A program made the position numbers and the translations under genes. Below the pieces are notes generated by a model, which ran no database searches, was not told the DNA's origin, and saw nothing but the letters and a program-made list of their open reading frames with translations. A stretch of 45,799 nt of DNA, taken from the NCBI GenBank assembly GCA_025057415.1, contig JANWXI010000012.1, positions 1-45,799 on the forward strand, in the 5' to 3' direction. The DNA is from Chitinophagales bacterium (lineage in GTDB: Bacteria; Bacteroidota; Bacteroidia; Chitinophagales; LD1). Positions 37,254 to 45,799 of this stretch are shown here, one piece after another. Every line of letters starts with the position of its first letter. Position 1 is the first letter of the stretch.

Positions 37254-37407
37254 TTACGTACATAACAAATAAATTATATATTTTACTGCCTCTAATGCTT
37301 TTATCGCAATATTCTCAGCTTCCCTCTTGAGTATTTTTTCACGGGCAGTAAACCGGGTGTCGCACTTACGGATTTTTGCTATAAAGTGGCTCCGTTGCCT
37401 ACGATAA
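37254..37407 (-). pseudogene. Possible coding remnant downstream of photolyase gene
   Basis: A minus-strand frame ending at 37254 translates to a plausible charged helical tail (TAREKILKREAENIAIKALE). It has no start codon outside the photolyase gene and no recognised family. It could be the 3' end of a gene lost on insertion or deletion, or chance. Confidence is low. Confidence 0.2.
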
Positions 37408-38877
37408 TTAACGCAGTTGTTCCAGAAATGCTTCGGCACGCTGCAGATGCTGTTTCATCTGTTCGGGCTTGTCGTGTACACGCGCCACCATCACACGCAT
37501 ACGAGGGTTGTTAGCAAAAAAATCCTGATGGAGATATATAAACCTCCAATACAATGCATCCCACACTTCACACCACTGGCCACGCGGATAATCACTCATT
37601 TTCAAAATATAGTTTGACGATGAAATGTACGGCTTGGTACTCATCATGCCGCCATCGGCAAATTGGCTCATGCCATACACATTGGGCACCATCACCCAGT
37701 CGTACGCATCAATGTACAACTCCATAAACCATCGGTACACATCGTTGGGATGTATTTCGCATAACAGCATGAAATTGCCCAGTACCATCAGGCGCTCTAT
37801 GTGATGATTGTAGGCGCCGTTCAGCAGTTTGCGTATGGTGTTATCTACCGGCGCTATACCGGTAGTTCCGTTGTAGAATGAGGCCGGCAGGGAGCGTTGG
37901 TTGTTCCAGTAATTGCCGTTACGTTGGCGCACTCCTTTAAGAATATAAACAGCCCGTACGAACTCGCGCCACCCGAGCACTTGCCGTACAAACCCTTCCA
38001 GCGCATTGATGGGAATACGGTACTCGCGCCAGCCAGCCAAGCACATTTGCAGCACCTCATCGGGACACAGCAACCCTACATTGAACATGGGGGTGATAAC
38101 CGCATGAAACAAATAATTTTGCTGAGCGCTAATGGCATCCTGATAATCGCCATAATGAGTAAACCGCTCTTTCAGAAATTGCGCGAACCATTCGCGGGCA
38201 GTAGCATGACGAATGGGGTACAACATGCGATTGCGCACGCCGGGATTTTGAGGAAAATAGCGATTTACATACGCCCATGCCTCGCGGGTGTAAGTATCAT
38301 CCGGCACCTCTGGCAAAGGGGGAACATACACGCGGGCAGGAAGTTTTTTGCGGTTTTCGGAGTCGTAAGTCCAACGCCCGCCGGCGGGCTTTCCGGCTTC
38401 TAGCAGCAAGTTCAGGCGCTTGCGCTGTGCTATGTAAAAACTCGTTAAATGAAATTTTTCAGTTTCGGCAAAGTACTCGTGTACATACCGGGCAGAGCAT
38501 ATAAAATTGGGTGTTTCATAGCTGATAAGTGAAATATTATTTTGCCGGGCGCTGCTTATTATTCTTTTCTGAAGCCAATCATCCGCGGTGTCGGTGTAGT
38601 GTATGCAGCGCACGTCACTGCCTGCCAGTGATGCCATAAACCGGCGCACATCGCTTCGCACATCCGTTGCTTCTATGTAAGTAACCCGATGGCCAGATTT
38701 TATGAGCCAATCGGCATAACAACGCATGGTAGCCCGGTGATAGGCAAGTTTCTGGCAATGAAAAGAATACTGGTGAAAAAAGAGCCACTCTTCTATAAGC
38801 ACCACCTCGCGGTTATGATGGATGGCGGGGTTATGTTCAAATAACTGGTGCGGAAATACGAGGGTTATTTCGCTCAT
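37408..38877 (-). CDS. Cryptochrome/photolyase family protein lacking the Fe-S loop
   Basis: A 489-residue protein of the bacterial (6-4) photolyase/DPRP family: N-terminal photolyase-like domain (LVFPHQLFEHNPAI, LIEEWLFF) and C-terminal FAD-binding helical domain (HIERLMVLGNFMLL, MVPNVYGMSQFADGG, TKPYISSSNYILKMSDY). In the classical FeS-BCP family, DY is followed by CxGCxYDPKKRxGExACPF, holding three cluster cysteines. Here that loop is shortened to PRGQWCEVWD (431-440) before LYWRF, so at least two of four Fe-S ligands are absent. Cys373 may correspond to the first. It probably binds FAD and repairs (6-4) photoproducts or senses light. Divergent from the SRPBCC gene. Confidence 0.85.
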   Translation of the reverse strand: MSEITLVFPHQLFEHNPAIHHNREVVLIEEWLFFHQYSFHCQKLAYHRATMRCYADWLIKSGHRVTYIEATDVRSDVRRFMASLAGSDVRCIHYTDTADDWLQKRIISSARQNNISLISYETPNFICSARYVHEYFAETEKFHLTSFYIAQRKRLNLLLEAGKPAGGRWTYDSENRKKLPARVYVPPLPEVPDDTYTREAWAYVNRYFPQNPGVRNRMLYPIRHATAREWFAQFLKERFTHYGDYQDAISAQQNYLFHAVITPMFNVGLLCPDEVLQMCLAGWREYRIPINALEGFVRQVLGWREFVRAVYILKGVRQRNGNYWNNQRSLPASFYNGTTGIAPVDNTIRKLLNGAYNHHIERLMVLGNFMLLCEIHPNDVYRWFMELYIDAYDWVMVPNVYGMSQFADGGMMSTKPYISSSNYILKMSDYPRGQWCEVWDALYWRFIYLHQDFFANNPRMRVMVARVHDKPEQMKQHLQRAEAFLEQLR

Positions 38878-38933
38878 AACACTTTAAACATATTTATCAT
38901 TCATTTGTTTTTGTTATTGGTTATTCGTTAACT

Positions 38934-39395
38934 GTGCACACCCTTACACGTACTCAACGTTTACCAATCTCGCTGGAGCGTGCGTGGGATTTTTTCTCCT
39001 CGCCATACAATCTCTCGCTCATCACACCACCTTACATGAACTTTCGTATTTTATCTAACACGGGCGGAGAAAAAATGTACGAAGGGCAAATTATTACATA
39101 TCGCGTTAGCCCTTTAGCAAGCGTACCGCTTTTTTGGATGACAGAAATAACGCATGTAAAGGAATACGAATACTTTATTGATGAGCAACGCGTAGGACCC
39201 TATGCGGTATGGCACCATGAACATCGTTTCAAAGCTATACAGGGTGGTATTGAAATGACGGATATGGTTACGTATAAACTACCTTTAGGCGTGCTGGGCA
39301 AACTTGTCCATGCGCTTTGGGTAAAACGCAGCGTGGAATACATATTTGACTACCGCTATCAGGCATTAGAGGAGCGCTTCGGAAAATTCCTATAG
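38934..39395 (+). CDS. SRPBCC-fold protein
   Basis: A 153-residue START-like/polyketide-cyclase-fold protein of the type often called cell-division inhibitor-like. The N-terminus TRTQRLPISLERAWDFFSSPYNLSLITPP is typical of SRPBCC proteins, which bind hydrophobic ligands. The start is a GTG at 38934. It is divergent from the photolyase-like gene with 56 bp between; this neighbourhood recurs in Bacteroidota, but the functional link is unknown. Confidence 0.75.
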   Translation: MHTLTRTQRLPISLERAWDFFSSPYNLSLITPPYMNFRILSNTGGEKMYEGQIITYRVSPLASVPLFWMTEITHVKEYEYFIDEQRVGPYAVWHHEHRFKAIQGGIEMTDMVTYKLPLGVLGKLVHALWVKRSVEYIFDYRYQALEERFGKFL

Positions 39396-39607
39396 TATGT
39401 CCTTTCCACTAAAATGTCCTATCTAATGGCATACACTTAGCATACAACAACTTTAAGCTATAAATCACGCAAGTATCATGCGTGGTTTACATCTTGTAGA
39501 GGCAAAGGCATTTTATATAATAACCACAAAACTTGTGAGCGATGCTATTTCTCAATATCCACAATTACATTTCGATTGGTGTGTCGCGCCTTGCTGCATA
39601 AATCGGC

Positions 39608-40249
39608 TCAGATAATTCCCGTAATTGGCAGTATCGTGAACGCTATGAATTGTCCGGTGAAGCCGGCCAGATAGCCGCTGTAAACCTGAGCGGGAGTATG
39701 GGCATTGAGAAGCAGACGGGCAGTACCGGTAAGCCCCGCCAGCAGGATGATTACCGGCAGTGCCATGCGAAGGTCGTAGTCGGCTAGCCGGGTTAGTAAA
39801 ATAAACAATGCCACTAGGTTGCCCGCACCCAAAGCATGTAAACTGATTTTTGTAAACACGTTTATAAAAAAGGCAATAAATGCCGATATTGAGGCGCCTG
39901 AAAGCATCAAAAAGATATTTTCATCGGGAGGGATCTTCATATTAGCAGCAGGTTTAAACATCCACGCAGACCATAAGTAAAATGTTATTACTGCCACAAA
40001 CGGAATGATGCGCTCTTTGTTGGTTGGCAATTCTAAATTCTGAATCATGGCCAGTTGCTTCATCATCAGGAGCCACACCGCCGGGAAAACAAACGTAAGC
40101 GCCACCACAAGTATCAGCCACACTACGTGCAGTTTATCGCCAAAATATCCGTACCGGCCCGGCAAGAGCAACAATATCAGCAAAAGCCCATACGTAGGAA
40201 AAAGCAGCGGATGCAGTATCCAGGAAGTGATGTGTGCAATGAGTCGCAT
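39608..40249 (-). CDS. PAP2-like integral membrane protein
   Basis: A 213-residue protein with about six membrane helices. It resembles the PAP2 phosphatase superfamily: TNKERIIPF fits the first motif, SLHALGAGN the second, and ARLLLNAHTPAQVYSGYLAG the third (with Arg and His in place). The middle motif lacks the usual PSGH, so it may not be an active phosphatase. It starts 12 bp after the rpoN stop and is probably co-transcribed with it. Confidence 0.65.
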   Translation of the reverse strand: MRLIAHITSWILHPLLFPTYGLLLILLLLPGRYGYFGDKLHVVWLILVVALTFVFPAVWLLMMKQLAMIQNLELPTNKERIIPFVAVITFYLWSAWMFKPAANMKIPPDENIFLMLSGASISAFIAFFINVFTKISLHALGAGNLVALFILLTRLADYDLRMALPVIILLAGLTGTARLLLNAHTPAQVYSGYLAGFTGQFIAFTILPITGII

Positions 40250-40261
40250 AGAGTAAGTTTA

Positions 40262-41788
40262 CTATAATTCCTTGCGCAGGCGAGCCACGGGGATGTTAAG
40301 CTGCTCGCGATATTTCGCAACGGTGCGGCGGGCAATGTTGTAACCGCGCTGGCGGAGTATTTGTGTCAGCTTTTCATCACTAATGGGCTTGCGCTTGCTT
40401 TCCATCGCAATCAGCTCAGAGAGTATTTTTTTCACCTCGCGGGTACTTACTTCCTCTCCGCTATCGGTGCTGAGCGCCTCACTGAAAAAAAACTTTAACG
40501 GTATAGTACCAAACTCGGTTTGTACGTACTTACTGTTGGCAACGCGCGATACCGTTGAAATATCTAATCCGGTACGCTCTGCAACGTCTTTAAGTATCAT
40601 GGGTTTCAGGAGCGTTTCATCACCGGTGGTCAGGTACTCCTTTTGTATATCCATGATGGCTTGCATAACCGCGAGCATGGTGTGGTAGCGGCTCTTGATG
40701 GCATCAATAAACCACTTAGCTGAATCAATTTTTTGCTTGATAAACAGCATGGCTTCTTTTTGCTGTTTCGACTTGTCTTTTGATTTTTTGTAATGGTCTA
40801 TCATTTCGCGGAAATGCGCGCTGATGCGCAACTCGGGCGCGTTGGCGCTGTTGAGCGAAAGTTGCAACTCGCCCCCGTTGTTGGTTAGTATATAGTCAGG
40901 AACAATGATGTACTGCTCGCCTCCTCCTCCGCTGAAATTGCTGCCGGGTTTGGGATTTAAGTGAATAATTTCATCTACTACGTCTTTGAGCGCTTCATCG
41001 CTAATATCCAGCGCACGTGCCAGTTTTTCGTAGTGCTTTTTGGCGAAAAGTTCGAAATGTTGTTCGATGGTTTTGATGGCAAGCTCGGTGAAATAGGTTT
41101 TGTTTTCTTTTCTGCGGAGTTGGATTAACAAACACTCCTCCAGCGAACGTGCACCTACCCCCGGTGGGTCTAATTTGTGAATTTGTGAGAGTATTTCTTC
41201 TACTTCTGCAGGGCTGCATTGGATATTCAGGCGAAACGCCACCTCATCACTGAGAGTATCTATATCCCTACGCAAGTATCCATCATCATCTATGCTGCCC
41301 ACGATGTGCATCGCTATTTGTTTGCGGCGCTCATCCAGGTTTAAAAGTCCGATTTGTTGCTCTAAGTACTCATGAAAAGTAGATGTGGTGGAAACGGGTA
41401 TGGTTTTTTTATCATTATCAGGGTCGTGATAAGCGTTGGGGTCTGCGATTTTGTACTCAGCAATTTCGCCATCATCGTCAGCGAAGTACTCGCTCATATC
41501 CGGCCCATCCTGAATGTCAAACTCCTCGTCATTTTGGGTTGTATCCTCCTCTTCGGAGGGTTGATCTTCCTCTTCAACAGCTGGGGGGTCGTTGTCGTTG
41601 ATATCCAGGTCAATTTCCGGGAGTTCTTCGCTGTCTCCATCGCCTTCCTCCAGCGCCGGATTGGCTTCAAGTTCCTCTTTTATGCGTTGCTCCAGATTAG
41701 CTGTGGGTATCTGCAGCAATTTCATTAATTGAATTTGCTGCGGTGAGAGCTTTTGAAGCAATTTTTGCGAAATGCGCTGGTTAAGCAT
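40262..41788 (-). CDS. rpoN: RNA polymerase sigma-54 factor
   Basis: A 508-residue RpoN. Region I is QKLSPQQIQLMKLLQIPT with LEQRIKEELEANPALEEG. It is followed by a long acidic region II (about 50-110). The core-binding and helix-turn-helix parts include DISTVSRVANSKYVQTEFG. The RpoN box is ARRTVAKYR (486-494) near the end. Sigma-54 recognises -24/-12 promoters and needs AAA activators; none is encoded in the window. The region upstream of the ATG has an imperfect -7-like CAAATTTG six bases before it. Confidence 0.95.
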   Translation of the reverse strand: MLNQRISQKLLQKLSPQQIQLMKLLQIPTANLEQRIKEELEANPALEEGDGDSEELPEIDLDINDNDPPAVEEEDQPSEEEDTTQNDEEFDIQDGPDMSEYFADDDGEIAEYKIADPNAYHDPDNDKKTIPVSTTSTFHEYLEQQIGLLNLDERRKQIAMHIVGSIDDDGYLRRDIDTLSDEVAFRLNIQCSPAEVEEILSQIHKLDPPGVGARSLEECLLIQLRRKENKTYFTELAIKTIEQHFELFAKKHYEKLARALDISDEALKDVVDEIIHLNPKPGSNFSGGGGEQYIIVPDYILTNNGGELQLSLNSANAPELRISAHFREMIDHYKKSKDKSKQQKEAMLFIKQKIDSAKWFIDAIKSRYHTMLAVMQAIMDIQKEYLTTGDETLLKPMILKDVAERTGLDISTVSRVANSKYVQTEFGTIPLKFFFSEALSTDSGEEVSTREVKKILSELIAMESKRKPISDEKLTQILRQRGYNIARRTVAKYREQLNIPVARLRKEL

Positions 41789-41878
41789 AGGGCAAATTTG
41801 AAAAATCTACGCGGAAAATACATGCTACTCCTGGTAAACTCACGACCCAGCGCATTATACTTCTGTAAAACTTCTACT

Positions 41879-41902
41879 TTTACCCGCTTTAAAGCGGGTA
41901 AA
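41879..41902. promoter_or_regulatory. 24-bp perfect palindrome at the hutH start codon
   Basis: Arms TTTACCCGCTTT and AAAGCGGGTAAA form a perfect inverted repeat whose last base is the A of the hutH ATG. It could be an operator overlapping the start of transcription or an mRNA hairpin blocking translation. No similar site precedes hutI. Confidence 0.7.
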
Positions 41903-43413
41903 TGGACAATACGCTGACCATTGGCGATGATTCCCTTCATATCGAGACGCTTAGCAGTTATTTAACAATGCGGCCCAGATTGGCGCTGACCCGAGCTGCG
42001 TTCGAGCGCATTGAAGCAAACCGCGGTTACCTGGAAAGAAAGCTTACGGAGCAGGGGGCGCTGTATTACGGCATCAACACCGGTTTTGGCGCCTTGTGTG
42101 ATGTGGTAATTTCTCCCAGCGAAATGGAGCAACTGCAGGAAAATCTGGTGATGAGCCATGCCTGCGGTATGGGTGATGAAGTTATCCCCGAGGTTGTCAG
42201 GTTGATGATGTTACTGAAAGTACATGGGCTTTCGCTGGGTTACTCAGGTGTGAGCGCTGCGTTGGTAGAGAAACTGATTGAATTGCACAACCACGAAATT
42301 TTACCGGTGGTGTGGGAGGTGGGTTCTCTCGGGGCAAGTGGTGATCTTGCCCCGTTGGCACACCTTTCACTGCCGCTCATCGGCAAAGGTTGGGTGCGAT
42401 ACAAAGGGGAGAAACGCGATGCTGCTGACGCACTGCGCGAGGCGGGGATTGCACCCCTGCGGCTGAAAGCCAAAGAGGGATTGGCTTTGCTCAATGGCAC
42501 GCAATTCATGAGCGCCTGGGGGTGCTACTCGGTAATAGAGGCCCTACGGGTGGAGAAACTGGCCGACTTCACAGCAGCAGTCTCCATAGATGCATTTATG
42601 GCGCGCACAGATGCATTTCATCCGGCCATACAGCGCGTGCGCAATCATCCCGGGCAAATTGAAAGCGCAGCCAATGTGTTGTTTTTTTTACGCGACAGTG
42701 AGATTGCCTCTCAACCGAAAACGAACATTCAGGATCCTTATTCCTTCAGGTGTGTGCCGCAAGTGCACGGGGCCGTGAAATTCGCGGTTATGCAGGTAAA
42801 AGAAGTGTTTGAGCGGGAAATAAATGCCGTTACCGACAACCCGCTGATTTTTGAAAAAGAGGACATGATACTGAGCGGAGGAAATTTTCATGGCGAGCCG
42901 CTCGCGCTGGCACTGGATTATTTGGGTATCGCTATGAGCGAACTGGCGTCAATATCGGAGCGGAGAACATTTCAGTTACTTTCGGGGAAACGCGGCTTAC
43001 CGAAATTTTTGGTACAAAACTCCGGATTACACTCAGGGCTGATGATACCGCAATACACCGCTGCAGCTATTGTATCAATGAACAAACAACTCGCCACCCC
43101 CGCCAGTGTTGACACCATCACCAGCAGCGATGGGCAGGAAGACCACGTGAGCATGGGCGCAAATGCCGCCGTAAAAACATATAAGATAGTGTATAACATT
43201 GAAAAAGTTTTAGCCATTGAATTTATGACGGCTATGCAGGCGCTGGAATTTCGCAGGCCGCTCAGAAGCTCTCCTTTTATAGAAGAAATTCGCGAGGCGT
43301 ACCGCAAGGTTGTGCCGGCATACGTTGCAGACCGTGTCATATATCCCGATATTCAGGTGACGGTGGACTTTATGCGCGACATTTGCCGTGAGTACGAAGC
43401 GTTAAAGCCATGA
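41902..43413 (+). CDS. hutH: Histidine ammonia-lyase
   Basis: A 503-residue HutH that deaminates histidine to urocanate, the first step of histidine use. The MIO-forming triad is Ala145-Ser146-Gly147 in GSLGASGDLAPLAHLSLP. YYGINTGFGALCDVVI, NGTQFMSAW, QDPYSFRCVPQVHGA and TSSDGQEDHVSMG are the other family motifs. The ATG at 41902 overlaps a 24-bp palindrome, suggesting tight control. asnB follows after one base, so they are co-transcribed. Urocanase is not in the window; hutI lies at 13.3 kb. Confidence 0.94.
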   Translation: MDNTLTIGDDSLHIETLSSYLTMRPRLALTRAAFERIEANRGYLERKLTEQGALYYGINTGFGALCDVVISPSEMEQLQENLVMSHACGMGDEVIPEVVRLMMLLKVHGLSLGYSGVSAALVEKLIELHNHEILPVVWEVGSLGASGDLAPLAHLSLPLIGKGWVRYKGEKRDAADALREAGIAPLRLKAKEGLALLNGTQFMSAWGCYSVIEALRVEKLADFTAAVSIDAFMARTDAFHPAIQRVRNHPGQIESAANVLFFLRDSEIASQPKTNIQDPYSFRCVPQVHGAVKFAVMQVKEVFEREINAVTDNPLIFEKEDMILSGGNFHGEPLALALDYLGIAMSELASISERRTFQLLSGKRGLPKFLVQNSGLHSGLMIPQYTAAAIVSMNKQLATPASVDTITSSDGQEDHVSMGANAAVKTYKIVYNIEKVLAIEFMTAMQALEFRRPLRSSPFIEEIREAYRKVVPAYVADRVIYPDIQVTVDFMRDICREYEALKP

Positions 43414-43414
43414 T

Positions 43415-45325
43415 ATGTGCGGTATAGCGGGTTATATCAGTTTTAAGGGGGAGACAGATTACGGGGAGGCGTTACAGCGCGCCATAGCCCGGCTGCGCCA
43501 ACGCGGGCCGGATAATCAGGCATCGGTTCGTTTGTCAGCGAAAACCGGCTTTGCCCATGCACGCCTCTCTATCATAGACACGAGCAGTGCTGCCAATCAA
43601 CCTATGCACGATAGCTCTGGTCGTTACACTATTATTTTTAACGGGGAGATTTTTAATTACCGTGAGTTGAGGCAAAAGTTTTTGCCTGACGTAGTGTTGC
43701 AAACTACCTCTGATACCGAAGTGTTGCTGCAACTTTTTATGCGCATGGGGAAAGGATGTCTGCAGTATTTAAACGGTTTTTTTGCTTTCGCGATTTACGA
43801 TGCACATACGGGGCAAACTTTTCTGGCGCGCGACCGGTATGGCATAAAACCTCTTCATCTGTATCGCGACGCTGAAAAGATGTTTTTTGCCAGCGAATTA
43901 AAAGCGCTGCTGGAGTTTCCGGTGCAGCGCGAAATAGAGTGGAATGTGCTGCCCGTGTTTTTGCAACTGAATTATGTGCCTCCCACCCTGAGCATGCTTA
44001 AAGGTATCAGAAAGTTGCCGCCGGGTTCTTATGCTTTGTGTGATGAAACAGGTCAATACACCACCGGTAAGTATTACGAAATTCCCTACACTCCTGGCAG
44101 CAAGCCCGATGCAGGCGGTATGAGTTTTGAAGAAGCCAAGCAGAAGCTTCATGATTTGTTAGATGAAGCCGTAAAACGCAGGTTGGTCAGCGATGTGCCT
44201 CTTGGCGCTTTTCTGAGCGGTGGTTTTGACTCGTCTATCGTAAGTGCCTGTGCTGCCCGGCATACACCGCACTTACACACTTTCAGCATTGGTTTTCGCG
44301 ATGAACCGTATTTTGATGAAACGTATTACGCTAATCTGGTAGCGAAAAAAATAGGAAGTGAGCATACGGTATTCTCTATTGCCAATGAAGAAATATTTGC
44401 CTGTATAGACGATATACTGAATTATATTGATGAACCATTTGCAGACCCCTCATCAATTGCTGTGTATGTCCTTAGCCGCCAAACGCGCCGCAGGGTGACG
44501 GTGGCGCTATCGGGAGACGGCGGTGATGAGTTGTTTGCCGGATACAACAAACACCGGGCAGAGTTACAAGCGCGTGAAAATTCAGCGCTCAATTTTTTGA
44601 TAAGGGCGGGGTATCCTGTGCTGAGGTTATTGCCCGGTTCGCGCCATTCGGCACTTGGCAACCGGCTCAGGCAATTGCTGCGTTATAGCGAGGGCCTTCG
44701 CCTGAGCGCCAAAGACCGGTACTGGCGCTGGTGCTCATTTCAGTCGCAGGAGCAGGTACTTCGGCTGCTAAGCGATAAGGTGAAGTATGATGAAGCTGCC
44801 ATTGATGCGGCGCGCGATGAGTTGACGAGGTATATTAGCCCCAATGGTACCTTGAATGATGTGTTATACAGTGACATGCACCTTGTACTGCCCGGGGATA
44901 TGCTTACAAAGGTGGATTTGATGAGTATGGCAAACAGCTTGGAGGTGCGCGTGCCGATGTTGGATTACACGGTAGTGAATTTTGCTTTTTCGCTACCGGT
45001 GCATTACAAACGCGATGGCTCCGATGGTAAGCGGATATTGAAGGAGGCCTTTCGGGATGAACTGCCACCCGAGCTGTTTACCCGGCGCAAAATGGGTTTT
45101 GAGGTGCCGATACTGAAATGGTTCAGAAAAGAGTTATTGCCCTGGTTGGAGCGGGAGGTGTTTGACGAACAGTGGATAGAGGAGCAAGGTATTTTTTCAG
45201 TTATCGCCATGCGGGATCTTCGCGAACAGTTATTCAGCACGCAGCCGGGAGATGTGCAGTGGATATTGTTGAGTTTACTGTCGTTTCAGCGATGGTACAG
45301 GAATTATTATTTGAGCGGTGTGTGA
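43415..45325 (+). CDS. asnB: Asparagine synthase (glutamine-hydrolysing)
   Basis: A 636-residue two-domain asparagine synthetase. Cys2 after the initiating Met is the glutaminase nucleophile (MCGIAGYISF), NGEIFNY completes the class II amidotransferase site, and the synthetase ATP loop is SGGFDSS (268-274). SGDGGDELFAGYNKH and RVPMLDYTVV are further family motifs. It begins one base after the hutH stop. Pairing with histidine breakdown could couple nitrogen release to asparagine synthesis, but homologues of this length also act in surface polysaccharide clusters. Confidence 0.9.
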   Translation: MCGIAGYISFKGETDYGEALQRAIARLRQRGPDNQASVRLSAKTGFAHARLSIIDTSSAANQPMHDSSGRYTIIFNGEIFNYRELRQKFLPDVVLQTTSDTEVLLQLFMRMGKGCLQYLNGFFAFAIYDAHTGQTFLARDRYGIKPLHLYRDAEKMFFASELKALLEFPVQREIEWNVLPVFLQLNYVPPTLSMLKGIRKLPPGSYALCDETGQYTTGKYYEIPYTPGSKPDAGGMSFEEAKQKLHDLLDEAVKRRLVSDVPLGAFLSGGFDSSIVSACAARHTPHLHTFSIGFRDEPYFDETYYANLVAKKIGSEHTVFSIANEEIFACIDDILNYIDEPFADPSSIAVYVLSRQTRRRVTVALSGDGGDELFAGYNKHRAELQARENSALNFLIRAGYPVLRLLPGSRHSALGNRLRQLLRYSEGLRLSAKDRYWRWCSFQSQEQVLRLLSDKVKYDEAAIDAARDELTRYISPNGTLNDVLYSDMHLVLPGDMLTKVDLMSMANSLEVRVPMLDYTVVNFAFSLPVHYKRDGSDGKRILKEAFRDELPPELFTRRKMGFEVPILKWFRKELLPWLEREVFDEQWIEEQGIFSVIAMRDLREQLFSTQPGDVQWILLSLLSFQRWYRNYYLSGV

Positions 45326-45575
45326 TGTATTTATTTTGGATGATGCAGGTAAGTACATGAGGTGGATAACGGAAATTTGAAAATGAATTAATGGTGTGAT
45401 GTTTGAGAGTATTGTAGTAAAAGTGAAAAGTGAAAAATGATTTGCAAGGGACGGGTGATAGGCATTTACAGGCAGAGGTTAGGTGAAAGAGTAAATTGCG
45501 AAATAGAACCCACGGGAAACTGAGTGCAAAACGCGATGATGTTTGGTGAGGCACATTTAAGTTTGGGTGCGTTTA
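45326..45575. other. Intergenic region after asnB
   Basis: AT-rich, with no gene-like frame, RNA or clear terminator visible before the GC-rich repeat copy E. Confidence 0.5.
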
Positions 45576-45735
45576 GCCGGGTGAGGGATGTGGAGGGCAC
45601 GCCCGCTTGTGGCGGGCGTGGTCACGAGCGCTCCGCTTACATACGATTGTGATGCGCTCGTGACGGAAGCGCAGCGTACCCCGTAACAAGCCCGACCCCG
45701 CTGCCTTGCATGGCTTGGCAGCGGGGGCACCCCCC
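45576..45735 (-). repeat. GC-rich modular intergenic repeat, copy E
   Basis: On the minus strand it begins GGGGGGTGCCCCC with the CCCCGCTGCC/GGCAGCGGGG hairpin and ends CATCCCTCACCCGGC. The middle module differs from the other copies and has two new hairpins: CACGCCCGC/GCGGGCGTG with a 5-nt loop (45598-45620), and GTCACGAGCGC/GCGCTCGTGAC with a 22-nt loop (45621-45664), both perfect. Confidence 0.85.
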
Positions 45736-45799
45736 GTTAAAAATTTCATTACGAGCGTTTAACAAGGTGAATACATTTTTGATGTATTGTGCGGTTTTA
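45736..45799. other. Right-edge intergenic sequence
   Basis: A short inverted repeat AATACAT/ATGTATT (45770-45788) lies at the right edge. No gene can be called. Confidence 0.35.

Overview
This 45.8 kb window looks like a chromosomal segment of a Bacteroidota bacterium, probably near Chitinophagia/Sphingobacteriia. Four secreted proteins end in type IX secretion (T9SS) type A sorting domains, one of them carrying SprB repeats. A Porin_10-type outer-membrane protein is present. Several genes have the Bacteroidota -7 promoter motif TAnnTTTG, and GTG/TTG starts without obvious Shine-Dalgarno sites occur. I see no prophage, CRISPR array, complete insertion sequence or rRNA operon.

Layout. 1-3.4 kb: a GC-rich repeat, a Porin_10 outer-membrane protein, a YjjG-type nucleotidase and a second repeat copy. 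3.4-12.1 kb: an envelope/secretion block with a T9SS multidomain protein, a penicillin-acylase-family hydrolase and a periplasmic thioredoxin-like protein, then (minus strand) an M1 peptidase fused to an Omp85-like beta-barrel. 12.1-15.5 kb: dprA overlapping hutI, then msrB and a small exported protein. 15.8-20.5 kb: DUF2797 protein, PlsC-type acyltransferase overlapping a stand-alone HsdR-N nuclease-like protein, a T9SS HmuY-like protein, a pterin dehydratase with an M42 peptidase, and tRNA-Val. 20.7-25.8 kb: a collagen-like protein with a phage-tail-tip-like end, purD, an FMN reductase, pirin and a MarR regulator. 25.9-35.7 kb: a flippase and its partner gene, small lipoproteins, a T9SS PNGase F-like protein, a second M42 peptidase, a SprB-repeat T9SS protein and a class V aminotransferase. 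35.7-37.2 kb: a repeat copy and an AAA_14/DUF4143 ATPase gene set exactly between two near-identical 40-bp imperfect palindromes. 37.4-45.3 kb: a photolyase-like protein divergent from an SRPBCC protein, a PAP2-like membrane protein with rpoN, then hutH and asnB. A last repeat copy lies near the right end.

How the genes fit together. Many products act outside the cytoplasm: peptidases, acylase, glycan-acting PNGase F-like protein, T9SS cargo and porin. This suits an organism living on protein and glycoprotein debris. HutI and HutH are two separate steps of histidine degradation, 27 kb apart and in unrelated operons. MarR, pirin and the FMN reductase look like a small redox or electrophile-response unit.

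The most unusual signals are: (1) the ATPase gene bracketed by 40-bp palindromes, the upstream one carrying its probable promoter and ending at its start codon; (2) a five-copy modular GC-rich repeat with exchangeable internal hairpins; (3) twin MarR and pirin promoters with identical geometry, a shared 12-bp palindrome over the -33 element and almost no 5' leader; (4) the M1 peptidase/Omp85-barrel fusion; (5) a photolyase-family protein whose Fe-S cluster loop is missing; (6) a 24-bp perfect palindrome running into the hutH start codon.
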